From: Chitinophagales bacterium
GTDB lineage: Bacteria; Bacteroidota; Bacteroidia; Chitinophagales; BACL12
Length of the DNA: 64,000 nucleotides
Assembly (NCBI GenBank): GCA_020636645.1
Contig: JACJXO010000002.1
Coordinates: forward strand, 248,001 to 312,000
Direction: 5' to 3'
Below, in pieces: positions 22,980 through 31,361 of this stretch (positions are counted from its first letter, which is position 1; each line of letters starts with the position of its first letter). Position numbers and translations under genes: made by a program. The notes under the pieces were generated by a model. The model ran no database searches and was not told the DNA's origin. It saw nothing but the letters and a program-made list of their open reading frames with translations.

Positions 22980-23483
22980 TCAGTACCCCGGATGAGGCGG
23001 TGGACCATCAGATCTCCCCCCCGGCATCCTGTCAGCACCATCGGGCGGACCGTCACGCCGGTCGCGGGCATGGCGCAGCAATTCCCGTTTAAAAGCTTCC
23101 TCTGCACCGGTCAGCATAGCCACTTTCTGCATAGGTAATACCTGACTGAACTGGCCTGCATAGCGCTTCCTGATATCCAGCAACTGCTGTTCAGACTGGA
23201 AGTAGTTATCCAGATACTGTTTCAGCTGTTCATCGGTCATTTTGGTAAAATCAGACCTTTCCATCTTGTCCCGCCTGGACTCCATGATCACCTTGACTTC
23301 ATCACGCATGCTGTTATACACCGGCCAGAATACTTTAGATTCATCGGGCGTCAGCGACAGGTAATTGGTCAGAAAGGCAATTCTCAAAGCTTCGGCCCTT
23401 TCGTCGTCAGGGGGCGGGCCTCCCTGTGCCCGGATGCCGGTCACGGCCATCACCAGGGCAAAGATCAATGTCAGTCTTTTCAT
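22980..23483 (-). CDS. Periplasmic Spy/CpxP-like helical protein
   Basis: A 167-residue exported protein. Signal peptide MKRLTLIFALVMAVTGIRAQ. The helical core has FLTNYLSLTPDESKVFWPVY and FTKMTDEQLKQYLDNYF, with a heptad-rich helix and paired Lys/Arg like the Spy, CpxP and ZraP group. The C-terminal tail is Pro/Gly/Asp/Arg-rich (RDGPPDGADRMPGGRSDGP). It follows the ECF sigma and anti-sigma-like genes with 16 bases to the latter, so it is probably part of their regulon or a ligand-sensing partner. Function as a metal or envelope stress sensor is inferred from context. Confidence 0.7.
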   Translation of the reverse strand: MKRLTLIFALVMAVTGIRAQGGPPPDDERAEALRIAFLTNYLSLTPDESKVFWPVYNSMRDEVKVIMESRRDKMERSDFTKMTDEQLKQYLDNYFQSEQQLLDIRKRYAGQFSQVLPMQKVAMLTGAEEAFKRELLRHARDRRDGPPDGADRMPGGRSDGPPPHPGY

Positions 23484-23499
23484 ATATTATATAATTATG

Positions 23500-24021
23500 T
23501 TATAATCCAAAATCATCTTCGAACAGATCCAGCCAGGCATCTTCATCGAGTTCGGGCAAATCATGTGGCAGGTACTGTACCTCTTCGGCACTTTCCACCT
23601 CTATGGTCTCCTCTACTATGTCCTGATCAATACCGGTCGATTCCAGTGCGTCATCGGCAGTGATCAGGCCGGCACTCAATAACTCTTCCGCACTCAGATC
23701 AATATCTTCACTTTCCAGCATGGCGATCACATCCAGCCAGTCCAGTTCAGCCAGCTGCGACTGAAAATCAGGGGCGGCTTGTGGTTGCGGACGGAGAAAC
23801 TGCCAGCCGATGAAGAGCAACACCAGAGCAGCGGCTGCAGTGACCCAGCGGGCAACCATCGGTATGACCTTCTTTCTGCCGATGGTCTTTTCCAGCACTT
23901 CCTGTTCCAGACGGTCGAAATAACCGGCAGGTACTTCGGGCTCTTCAGGCTCAGGCCAGGTGGCCAGCTCCGGGAAGATATCCCTCAGTTCGTCCTGTAT
24001 GTCCTTGTTCTTCGGTGCCAT
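23500..24021 (-). CDS. Single-pass membrane protein, probable anti-sigma factor
   Basis: A 173-residue protein directly downstream of an ECF sigma gene. The cytoplasmic part (1-53) includes the motif VPAGYFDRLEQEVLEK, a pattern common in Bacteroidota anti-sigma-like proteins. One transmembrane helix spans about 58-76 (WVTAAAALVLLFIGWQF). The periplasmic part (77-173) is strikingly acidic, mostly Asp/Glu with few basic residues, ending LDLFEDDFGL. No zinc-binding ZAS motif is visible, so the sigma contact would be of the non-ZAS type. The acidic tail could bind cations or the basic Spy-like neighbour. Confidence 0.65.
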   Translation of the reverse strand: MAPKNKDIQDELRDIFPELATWPEPEEPEVPAGYFDRLEQEVLEKTIGRKKVIPMVARWVTAAAALVLLFIGWQFLRPQPQAAPDFQSQLAELDWLDVIAMLESEDIDLSAEELLSAGLITADDALESTGIDQDIVEETIEVESAEEVQYLPHDLPELDEDAWLDLFEDDFGL

Positions 24022-24053
24022 TTGTATGTATGATGGGTGAAAGGGTTTCGGGT

Positions 24054-24587
24054 TTAATGACTGGTCAGTTGTTCTTTTATTTTTTGTACAGCATGGTGAT
24101 AGGAAGCCTTCAAGGCACCTACACTGGTATCCAGTACGCTGCTCATCTCTTCATAAGGCATCTCATCATAGTAGCGCAACAGGAATACCTGTTTCTGTCG
24201 TGCAGGAAGCGTATTGATGGCATGGTGCAGTCGATCTTCCGCTTCTTCGGCATCCAGATAGGCACCAGCAGCTGCAGACGCAGATTCCGGCTCCAGGGGT
24301 ACTGACTGTCGCCTGTTCCGTTGTTCCAGAAAGCTCAGTGCCTCATTTGTGGCGATGCGATAGATCCAGGTAAAGAGACCAGCTTCTTCGCGGAAGTCGT
24401 CCAGTTTTCGCCAGACCTTTACCAATACATTCTGGGTGATGTCGTTCGCATCTTCATGGTCTTCCACCATGCGACGCACATGCCAGTAAACTCTTTTGGA
24501 ATACTGTTGCGTGAGGGCTGTAAAAGCCTTCTCGCGGGTTCGGGGATCCCTGAACTGTTGTAGTATGTCGCTGTCGGTCCATGCCAT
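24054..24587 (-). CDS. ECF-family RNA polymerase sigma factor
   Basis: A 177-residue sigma-70 of group 4. Region 2 is near 10-85: the DNA-melting and -10 segment reads ITQNVLVKVWRKLDDFREE and FTWIYRIATNEALSFLE. Region 4 is near 120-170: LPARQKQVFLLRYYDEMPYE and the helix-turn-helix TSVGALKASYHHAVQKI. Regions 1 and 3 are absent, as expected. It precedes an anti-sigma-like gene (32-bp gap) and a Spy-like gene, so it probably controls an envelope-stress response including its own operon. The transketolase C-half gene lies only 26 bases upstream. Confidence 0.93.
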   Translation of the reverse strand: MAWTDSDILQQFRDPRTREKAFTALTQQYSKRVYWHVRRMVEDHEDANDITQNVLVKVWRKLDDFREEAGLFTWIYRIATNEALSFLEQRNRRQSVPLEPESASAAAGAYLDAEEAEDRLHHAINTLPARQKQVFLLRYYDEMPYEEMSSVLDTSVGALKASYHHAVQKIKEQLTSH

Positions 24588-24613
24588 CCGGCCGGGGTTT
24601 CGACAGGCTCAGG

Positions 24614-25567
24614 TTACTTGCGGGAGATGACGGAACGGGCAGCTTCCACGATGTTCGATGCCTGTAGTCCGTACTTGGTGAGCAACTGTTCTGTGGTACC
24701 ACTTTCGCCGAAACTGTCCTGAACAGCTACGAATGAAAGGGGAACCGGATGCTCTTCTGCAAGTACCTGCGCAATTGCACTGCCTAATCCGCCAAGTCGC
24801 TGATGCTCCTCAGCCGTGACAGCACAGCCTGTCTTGCGCACGCTCTCTATGACGGCCTCACGGTCCAAAGGTTTAATCGTATGGATATTGATGACCTCTG
24901 CAGAGATACCCTGCTCTTCCAGCTGATTGGCTGCTTCTATGGCCTTGACCACCATGTGTCCGGTGGCGAAGATGCTCACGTCTTTTCCCTCACTGATCTT
25001 CCAGGCTTTGCCGATCACGAACTCCTGGTCTTCCGGGGTGAATACCGGCCATTTGGGTCGGCCGAAACGCAGATATACCGGACCCTGATGATTGGCCGCT
25101 GCAATGGTGGCTGCCTTGGTCTGGTTATAGTCGCAGGGATTGATAACGGTAAACCCGGGCAGCATCTGCATCAGACCGATGTCTTCCAGTATCTGGTGGG
25201 TAGCCCCGTCTTCACCCAGGGTCAGCCCGGCATGAGAGGCAGCGATCTTGACATTCTTTCCTGAATACGCCACGCTCTGACGGATCTGGTCATATACCCT
25301 TCCGGTGGCGAAGTTGGCAAAGGTGGATGCAAAAGGGATCTTTCCGCCGATGGTAAGACCGGCAGCGATACCGATCATATTCGCTTCTGCGATACCGCAT
25401 TGAAAAAATCTTTCCGGATGGTTTTCGATGAATTTATCGAGCTTGAGCGATCCGATGAGGTCGGCACACAAGGCCACTACATCGGGATTCGTTTTACCCA
25501 GTTCTACCATGCCCGCACCAAATCCGGAGCGGGTGTCTTTCTGATTGGAATAGTCGATCTTGATCAA
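24614..25567 (-). CDS. Transketolase, C-terminal (pyrimidine-binding and C) half
   Basis: Second subunit of the split transketolase of the pentose phosphate pathway. The 317 residues start KIDYSNQKDTRSGFGAGMVE, as in archaeal and Bacteroidota C-halves. The TPP aminopyrimidine site has the catalytic Glu in QCGIAEANMIGIAAGLT. The start codon at 25567 is TTG, since a stop lies just upstream in frame and the first ATG would remove a conserved N-terminal segment. The partner half is not adjacent: it lies at 30468-31313, about 5 kb away on the same strand, with four unrelated genes between. 1-deoxyxylulose phosphate synthase is excluded by the split form and length. Confidence 0.92.
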   Translation of the reverse strand: MIKIDYSNQKDTRSGFGAGMVELGKTNPDVVALCADLIGSLKLDKFIENHPERFFQCGIAEANMIGIAAGLTIGGKIPFASTFANFATGRVYDQIRQSVAYSGKNVKIAASHAGLTLGEDGATHQILEDIGLMQMLPGFTVINPCDYNQTKAATIAAANHQGPVYLRFGRPKWPVFTPEDQEFVIGKAWKISEGKDVSIFATGHMVVKAIEAANQLEEQGISAEVINIHTIKPLDREAVIESVRKTGCAVTAEEHQRLGGLGSAIAQVLAEEHPVPLSFVAVQDSFGESGTTEQLLTKYGLQASNIVEAARSVISRK

Positions 25568-25579
25568 GGTTCAGTGTTT

Positions 25580-26956
25580 TCAGAGTCTCAGTGTCACACT
25601 GGTACCGCTATTAACTTCGAACAGTTTTTCCATGGTGGAGGTCATGGCCTTGCTGTTCTTGAACCGGTAGATCACCTTGTAGGTACCTGGTTGTAAGGCC
25701 AGAGATTCACGCAGGTTATTGCTTGCCAGTTCGTACACTTCCACCCATCGGTCGCCGTCCGGCATATACACTCCTCCGTACAACTCTGCTGCCTTTTGGA
25801 AAGTAATGGTTCCGGGGGCAGGTATTTCGATGATGGTGGTCTTGTTCTGTTCGATCTTAATGCGATCGGCAGTGATGACAGGCAAAGTTAAAATTTCGAG
25901 CTTGTATTCCCCAAGCAGGTAACGCACAGACTCTCCGCTGTTTTGCACATGGACATAGTCTCCGTCTCTGCTTACGATGCAGTTGATGCGGTTCTTGTAA
26001 CTATCGCCCCGAACGGTCACCTCTAATTGTCCCTGTGCCGATGGTTGCTGGATGACATTATAGACAAATGGTGTCAGAGAGACATTCTCCTGCACCTGTG
26101 GCGGATAGGTGTGGAAAGTAATGTCATACTGCTGGTTCGGATCCACGGCCATGGTATCCGGTTGTCCTTTCGGATTGATGGTATGGTAGAACTGATAGAC
26201 GGGCTTATGCGATGTCTTGTTGTAAAAAGTCATCGGCACATCCGTTTCCGTTGCCTTTTTCTGCTGATCCAGGAGATCAACTCTTACCGTCGTGGAGTTG
26301 AATACTTTCTTCAGGGTGAGATCGAGAATAGCATCCACTTCTGATGGATTCTCGATGTTCATGAATTCTCCCATGCACTCCAGAGAAGCGAAATCTTCTT
26401 CTTCTATTCCCATGCCGATCACATAGGATTTCATCACTACGCCCTTTTCCCGCAGCTGCCGGAATACCTCACAGGGATTGGATCCGCAGGATTCTGCACC
26501 ATCGGTGATGAGTACGATCACATTGCGCTGATTGGGTTTTGGCTCACCAAAGTCTTTGATGCTCTGCTCCAGTGAATAGGCAATGGGAGTGACTCCCTGC
26601 GGGCGAAGGTAGTTGACGGTATTCTTGAAACGCACGGCATTCTGGTTGCGGAAGGGCACTTCCAGTTTGGAGTCGTAACAATCGTTCTCCATCTGTACCG
26701 TCTGATGACCATAAACACGCAAAGCTGTTTCCACATGCGGCATCATATTAACGCTGTCAGACAGTTCGGTCAGGATCTTTTTGGCTTCCGTCCAGCGGGT
26801 ACTTGTTCCCCAGGTAGCAAGCATACTCCTGCTGGCGTCGAAGATGACAAGCATGCGGGTAGTATAGACCTCTTCTGCAGCCTGAGCTTTTACAGCCATA
26901 GGTTTCAGTCCGGTCAGCACCAGCAAAACAACTATGATATGAATGGTCCTGCGCAT
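25580..26956 (-). CDS. Secreted von Willebrand factor A domain protein (VWA-2)
   Basis: A 458-residue exported protein. Signal peptide 1-25 (ending AVKAQA). The VWA domain spans about 34-230 with MIDAS motif D40-A-S42-R-S44 (VIFDASRSM), Thr in PQGVTPIAYSL, and Asp in VLITDGAESCGSNPC. The C-terminal half (about 230-458) is beta-rich with repeats 'ADRIKIEQNKTTIIEIPAPG' and a closing strand PGTYKVIYRF. It is a close paralogue of the gene two bases upstream, with the same domain order and a matching Cys pair after DG. Metal-dependent protein binding at the surface or periplasm is expected; the partner is unknown. Confidence 0.8.
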   Translation of the reverse strand: MRRTIHIIVVLLVLTGLKPMAVKAQAAEEVYTTRMLVIFDASRSMLATWGTSTRWTEAKKILTELSDSVNMMPHVETALRVYGHQTVQMENDCYDSKLEVPFRNQNAVRFKNTVNYLRPQGVTPIAYSLEQSIKDFGEPKPNQRNVIVLITDGAESCGSNPCEVFRQLREKGVVMKSYVIGMGIEEEDFASLECMGEFMNIENPSEVDAILDLTLKKVFNSTTVRVDLLDQQKKATETDVPMTFYNKTSHKPVYQFYHTINPKGQPDTMAVDPNQQYDITFHTYPPQVQENVSLTPFVYNVIQQPSAQGQLEVTVRGDSYKNRINCIVSRDGDYVHVQNSGESVRYLLGEYKLEILTLPVITADRIKIEQNKTTIIEIPAPGTITFQKAAELYGGVYMPDGDRWVEVYELASNNLRESLALQPGTYKVIYRFKNSKAMTSTMEKLFEVNSGTSVTLRL

Positions 26957-26958
26957 GC

Positions 26959-28314
26959 TTATAGTTTCACACTGAATGTTCTTCCGCTTCTGATAGATAC
27001 CGCCGTTTGTTTCGTATTGTCTGCGGTCTTCCTGATGTTGGAACGATATACCAGCAGATATTCACCCGGTTGCAGATCCACGTTGCTGATCTCGCGGTTG
27101 AGTGATCCTTCCCATACCTTGACCCAGTTGCCCTGGTCATCGTACAACACACTGACCTGGACGTTATCATTTGTATTCAGACTCAGCACACCACTTTGCG
27201 GAATGTCTATCTGGTTGACATAGTTGCCCTGAATGAAATAGTTATGGTAGAAAATGGGGGGAAGGGTCAGCACTTCCAGATCATATTTTCCGCTCAGATA
27301 CAACTGTTCTGTATTGAGATTCTGTACATACACGATCTCGTGGGTCTCCGGATCACGCACCACGCATTGCTTGCCGCTGAAACCTGACTGCCCTTTCTCA
27401 TACAGTTTGAGCACTCCCTGAGGTGCTTCGAGTCCGATGATATTATGCCGACCCGGATTCAGTTCTACATTCTTTCTGGTGACCGCCGGAGTGGTGTGGG
27501 CCACGATATCATATCTGCCCAGCGGATCCAGGAACAGGGTATCCGGTTCTCCCTTTGCATTCAGGCTGTGCACGAAATGATAGCGCACTTCCTTGCTGTA
27601 GCTGTCATAAAGTGTCAGTTCCACGTTGGTCTGATTCGCCCGTCCATAAGCATCAAGCAGGTTGATCTGGGCGGTGGTATTGTTGAGAGCCTGCGACACG
27701 ACAATGTTCATGGCATTTTTGAACTGAATAGAATCAGCAGCATCATAATAGGAGCCCACACAATCGAACATGTGTTTATCGGCCTCATTCAGTCCGATAC
27801 CAATAATGAAAGGTTTTAGTGAGATGCGTTTGCTGCTGAGTGATTCGGCGCTGGCGCATGGATCTCCTTCACAATTCTCAATACCATCTGTGATAAGGAT
27901 GATGGAGTTGATGCCCTCAGCGGTGAAATCGCCGGAAGCAAGGAAGAGGCTGTAAGCGATGGGGGTATTTCCCTGAGGGGTGATCTCTCCCAGTTTGGTG
28001 ATGATGGCCTGAGCGGTATTCCTGCCGATGGCCACTTCCAGTTTAGAATCGCGGCAGTCTTTCATGGCCCGCGGACTCTGATGTCCAAACACCCGAAGGC
28101 CGATCTCTACATCCGGATTCTCCCGCTGTATGCTGTCCAGTGTCTCTCCAATGAGCCGCTTCGCAGTGGTCCATTTGGTGGTTCCCTTCCAGGTATCCAT
28201 CATAGAGCCGCTACCATCCAGCAAAATGAGGATGTGGCGGGTATCTTCAGACGAATTTTGCCCGAAACCGGCCAGTGCAGGCCAGATCAACAGCAGCAGG
28301 AGAAACCTCTTCAA
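26959..28314 (-). CDS. Secreted von Willebrand factor A domain protein (VWA-1)
   Basis: A 451-residue paralogue of VWA-2. Signal peptide KRFLLLLLIWPALAGFGQ. The MIDAS reads D33-G-S35-G-S37 (LILLDGSGSMMD), with PQGNTPIAYSLF and ILITDGIENCEGDPC further on. The C-terminal part has 'GVLKLYEKGQSGFSG' and PGEYLLVYRS, parallel to the paralogue. The start at 28314 is TTG: no in-frame ATG precedes it, and it places the signal peptide correctly. Only two bases separate it from VWA-2, so the pair is one transcript. A 14-bp palindrome lies eight bases upstream of the start. Confidence 0.8.
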   Translation of the reverse strand: MKRFLLLLLIWPALAGFGQNSSEDTRHILILLDGSGSMMDTWKGTTKWTTAKRLIGETLDSIQRENPDVEIGLRVFGHQSPRAMKDCRDSKLEVAIGRNTAQAIITKLGEITPQGNTPIAYSLFLASGDFTAEGINSIILITDGIENCEGDPCASAESLSSKRISLKPFIIGIGLNEADKHMFDCVGSYYDAADSIQFKNAMNIVVSQALNNTTAQINLLDAYGRANQTNVELTLYDSYSKEVRYHFVHSLNAKGEPDTLFLDPLGRYDIVAHTTPAVTRKNVELNPGRHNIIGLEAPQGVLKLYEKGQSGFSGKQCVVRDPETHEIVYVQNLNTEQLYLSGKYDLEVLTLPPIFYHNYFIQGNYVNQIDIPQSGVLSLNTNDNVQVSVLYDDQGNWVKVWEGSLNREISNVDLQPGEYLLVYRSNIRKTADNTKQTAVSIRSGRTFSVKL

Positions 28315-28321
28315 TTGGAGA

Positions 28322-28335
28322 TAGTTACGTAACTA
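28322..28335. promoter_or_regulatory. 14-bp perfect palindrome upstream of the VWA pair
   Basis: TAGTTACGTAACTA is its own reverse complement and lies immediately upstream of the VWA-1 TTG codon. Its place in the leader suggests an operator, but it has no known cognate regulator here and could be chance. Confidence 0.3.
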
Positions 28336-28414
28336 ACGCAATAGTACCCATATTTTGTACCACCACTGTCATGCTTTCAACAATGATTGTGCCTAATAGT
28401 GGACGCTGTGGCAA

Positions 28415-28771
28415 TCATTGCGCCGAAACTGTCCGGGTTGTCATGGTGGTGAGGTAACGGGTTATTGACAACTGAACATCTTCCGGAATGTCTGCTATAT
28501 CTTCAGCCCTTCCTGCCTTTTTAGCCATAGCCGGTACGATCTTCTGCCAGTCGGCTACGGTCTCGCTGTTTGGGTCCTTGAGTTTATGACAGGGTGTACA
28601 GTACTGTTTGTAGTAGTCCAGGCCCTGATTCAGCTGGTCCAGTGTGATATCAGGGTACATTTCTGTTGCACGAAGCACATCGGCTTCTGTGGGCTGGGCA
28701 GGCCTGACCGCACAGGCTGATATCAACAAAGACATTCCAAGTGTATAAAAGATTGAGTACGGGTTGTTCAT
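28415..28771 (-). CDS. Lipoprotein monohaem cytochrome c
   Basis: I use the ATG at 28771 (MNNPYSIFYTLGMSLLISAC; 118 residues). The lipobox ends LLISAC20, predicting membrane attachment. The class I haem site is YCTPCHKLK, with the possible axial Met in IVPAMAKKAG. The second half reads DVQLSITRYLTT, the closing helix. Electron carrier in the periplasm; its partner is not evident from neighbours (a T9SS protein upstream, VWA proteins downstream). The right arm of an inverted repeat (28381-28389 / 28412-28420) overlaps its stop codon. Confidence 0.85.
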   Translation of the reverse strand: MNNPYSIFYTLGMSLLISACAVRPAQPTEADVLRATEMYPDITLDQLNQGLDYYKQYCTPCHKLKDPNSETVADWQKIVPAMAKKAGRAEDIADIPEDVQLSITRYLTTMTTRTVSAQ

Positions 28772-28817
28772 TATACGGTTTTGGTGAATCTGAAGTACAG
28801 ATATTGTACCAGAATAA

Positions 28818-30446
28818 TTAATGCAGAAAAGTCTTGAAAGTTGTGGTCTCAGACCCTTTGATCGTCTGTAGCAGATACACAGCGTTTCTGCCATCGTAGG
28901 TGATCTGCAGAAAAGCCTCATTGCTTTCCTTTTGCCAGACAAGTTCTCCGGCTGCATTATACATGTTTAAGACATAGCCGCTTGCATAATCTGAAGGCGC
29001 AATCAGCATCACCTGCCCGTTGGATTGAATCAGATGAAATCCATCAGTATTGCTAAATGGATGGCTCAGCATAGCCGGTGCACTGAATGCGAGTGTATCT
29101 GATGCAGCCACTTCACTGGCAACCACCTGAAGGCATGCCACATAGGTTTGCCAGGGTGTGATCATGTCTCCATCCACATCCATAAACCCATCCGGAAGGT
29201 GAATATCGTGATCACTATTGTCAGGTGCCGCATAAAGTACATTAGATTCTGCAACATCTAAGGCTTTTTCCAGCGTCCAACTATCAAGCTGATCTGATTT
29301 AACAAGCATTATCCTGTATTGACTGACCAAAGTTTCAGGGCTAATGGGTGGAAACTGAACCCTGAAATCAGATGGAGAAAAATCATCTCCATCGTCTGAC
29401 AGGAAAACCGTAGCGCCTTCTATCCAGGTACGCAGGGTGATCTCTTCTGAATAAACAGACAAGACCGGGTCCAATCCTGTTGCTATATCGGGGATACTGA
29501 TTACAAGTAACCTATATGGTGTGTTGTTATGGATCAGGTTGCCTTCCAGATCCTTTTTTAAATGATCAAACTGGAAATGAAGTGAATCTGCCTCTGATGG
29601 CAAAACAATTTGATACCGGTCTGCCGGCAAGGCAAGCAGGGAGGCTATATCTATCGGGTCAGACACAGAAACAGGAACAACAATGACCCGATGCTCTGCG
29701 ATTGCGAACGGAATATCCGTAGGTCGAAAAGAGCCTGACAGATCTGCGGCATCATTATAATCACTGATATCCACTGCATTGATCCAAACAGGAGGAGTTA
29801 CTTCATTATCAGGTATGGTAACCGGTTCATCTGGCATATCTGACAGAACAGCTTCATATAGTCTCCAGTAACGATGCTGCCCGGATTCATACAGCGAGGT
29901 CTTCAGCCAACCATAGTGGAGTCCGTCCGGCATACTGATTGCAACAGGAATATTTCTGATCAGCAAGGTCTTTTCACCGGCCAACGGAAAATAGCAATCC
30001 GGATCTTCAGAGGGGCCTCCAAAAGAGCCAAATACCTTGGTCTGCAAGGTGTCGAACGCCGATTCTGAACTGATATACTCTCCTGCAATACCAACATGCA
30101 CTAGCGGTACTTCAAGGGTGTCAGCCACCGTGACTCCATCACAGATCTTGACCAGCTCCACAATATCTCTGACTATTTGAGCATCGTTCAGAGGTTGGAT
30201 ATAAGCAGATGAATAGGAACTGGAGTTGAAATCAAGACCTAATCTGAAATCTGCCGTTCCATCCTGATCTGCATCCCACTCAAAATAATCTGTATGGTAA
30301 AACCAGAGATGGTTATCCAGCACTATATCAGGATCGACATCATATGTGGTTGTCTGACCCGTTGCATTAACAGATGCAAGGATACATCCAGCCATTCCGG
30401 TATAGACGGGCCACGTTAAAGTCAGATGCTTCCGTGTACTGACCAT
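28818..30446 (-). CDS. Secreted protein with degenerate T9SS-type C-terminus
   Basis: A 542-residue protein starting at the ATG at 30446; a TTG two codons upstream is the longer option. The signal region is HLTLTWPVYTGMAGCILASV, then NATGQTT. The first 200 residues include 'DHDIHLPDGFMDVDGD'-like Asp-rich parts and a sequence 'WFYHTDYFEWDADQDGTADF', a Ca-binding look-alike found in Bacteroidota surface proteins. The last ~75 residues (GFHLIQSNGQVMLIAPSDYA onward, then LNMYNAAGELVWQ and AVYLLQTI) resemble a type A sorting domain with its PNP motif lost. Function unknown. It lies 21 bases after the transketolase N-half. Confidence 0.65.
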   Translation of the reverse strand: MVSTRKHLTLTWPVYTGMAGCILASVNATGQTTTYDVDPDIVLDNHLWFYHTDYFEWDADQDGTADFRLGLDFNSSSYSSAYIQPLNDAQIVRDIVELVKICDGVTVADTLEVPLVHVGIAGEYISSESAFDTLQTKVFGSFGGPSEDPDCYFPLAGEKTLLIRNIPVAISMPDGLHYGWLKTSLYESGQHRYWRLYEAVLSDMPDEPVTIPDNEVTPPVWINAVDISDYNDAADLSGSFRPTDIPFAIAEHRVIVVPVSVSDPIDIASLLALPADRYQIVLPSEADSLHFQFDHLKKDLEGNLIHNNTPYRLLVISIPDIATGLDPVLSVYSEEITLRTWIEGATVFLSDDGDDFSPSDFRVQFPPISPETLVSQYRIMLVKSDQLDSWTLEKALDVAESNVLYAAPDNSDHDIHLPDGFMDVDGDMITPWQTYVACLQVVASEVAASDTLAFSAPAMLSHPFSNTDGFHLIQSNGQVMLIAPSDYASGYVLNMYNAAGELVWQKESNEAFLQITYDGRNAVYLLQTIKGSETTTFKTFLH

Positions 30447-30467
30447 CCTCAAATATAGGAAATTAGT

Positions 30468-31313
30468 TCAATAGTCGCCGAGGGTCTCTTCCAGCTGAGC
30501 CAGAGCCTTTTCCTTCTGCTCATCATTCGGCGCAACGCCATGCCAGTGATGGGTGCCCTCCATGAAGTCCACTCCTTTTCCCATGGCAGTATGCATCAGG
30601 ATCATGACAGGCTTGCCTTTTCCGGTTCTGGTCTTTGCATCAGCCAAAGATGCAAGCAATTGAGCCATATTGTTACCATCGGCACACTCGATCACATCCC
30701 AGCCAAATGCTTCCCACTTGGCACGGACATTTCCGAGCGACATGACCTTTTCTGTTGGTCCATCTATCTGCTGCCCGTTCAGGTCAACAGTAGAGATCAG
30801 GTTATCCACTTTGTGGTGGGCAGCGAACATAGCTGCTTCCCAGATCTGGCCTTCATCCAGTTCTCCATCGCCGTGCAGAGAATACACCAGGTGATCATCG
30901 CCATTCAGTTTCTTGGTAAGTGCAGCCCCGATGGCCACGCTCATGCCCTGACCCAGTGAACCACTCGCTACACGAATACCTGGCAGGTGTTCATGCGTGG
31001 CGGGATGGCCCTGCAACCTGGAATCCAGGCGGCGGAAAGTAGCCAGTTCAGAAACGGGAAAATAGCCACTTCTGGCCAGCACACTATACCACACCGGGCT
31101 GATGTGCCCGTTGCTCAGGAAGAACAGGTCTTCACCCTGTCCGTCCATCGAAAAATCCGGGCTGTGTTGCATGACCTCAAAGTACAGTGCTACGAAGAAT
31201 TCCGTACAACCCAGAGAGCCGCCCGGGTGCCCGCTCTGACAGGCATGGGTCTCACGAATGATGTCTCTTCTGACCTGGGAACAAATGCGCTCGAGTTGTT
31301 GAATGTCTGCCAT
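30468..31313 (-). CDS. Transketolase, N-terminal (diphosphate-binding) half
   Basis: Binds the TPP diphosphate and Mg2+. The 281 residues open with RRDIIRETHACQSGHPGGSL and include the family signature GDGELDEGQIWEAAMFAA followed by the Asn of the GDG-x(n)-N motif (VDLNGQQIDG). An intact GSLGQGMSVAIGAAL helps to form the active site. The partner half is encoded at 24614-25567. uvrB ends 48 bases upstream on the same strand. It needs the distal C-half to be active, so equal expression across about 5 kb is required. Confidence 0.93.
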   Translation of the reverse strand: MADIQQLERICSQVRRDIIRETHACQSGHPGGSLGCTEFFVALYFEVMQHSPDFSMDGQGEDLFFLSNGHISPVWYSVLARSGYFPVSELATFRRLDSRLQGHPATHEHLPGIRVASGSLGQGMSVAIGAALTKKLNGDDHLVYSLHGDGELDEGQIWEAAMFAAHHKVDNLISTVDLNGQQIDGPTEKVMSLGNVRAKWEAFGWDVIECADGNNMAQLLASLADAKTRTGKGKPVMILMHTAMGKGVDFMEGTHHWHGVAPNDEQKEKALAQLEETLGDY

Positions 31314-31361
31314 GTTTGGGATTTGAGGTAAAAATAAGGTGATTGAAGAATTGGGAGCGGG

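Noticed and set aside
28381..28420. Inverted repeat CAATGATTG / CAATCATTG as a terminator of the cytochrome gene
   Set aside because: The loop is 22 bases and no T-run follows; too weak to call.
28772..28957. 62-codon N-terminal extension of the lipoprotein cytochrome c
   Set aside because: It overlaps the end of the upstream T9SS-like gene and would bury the lipobox signal peptide.
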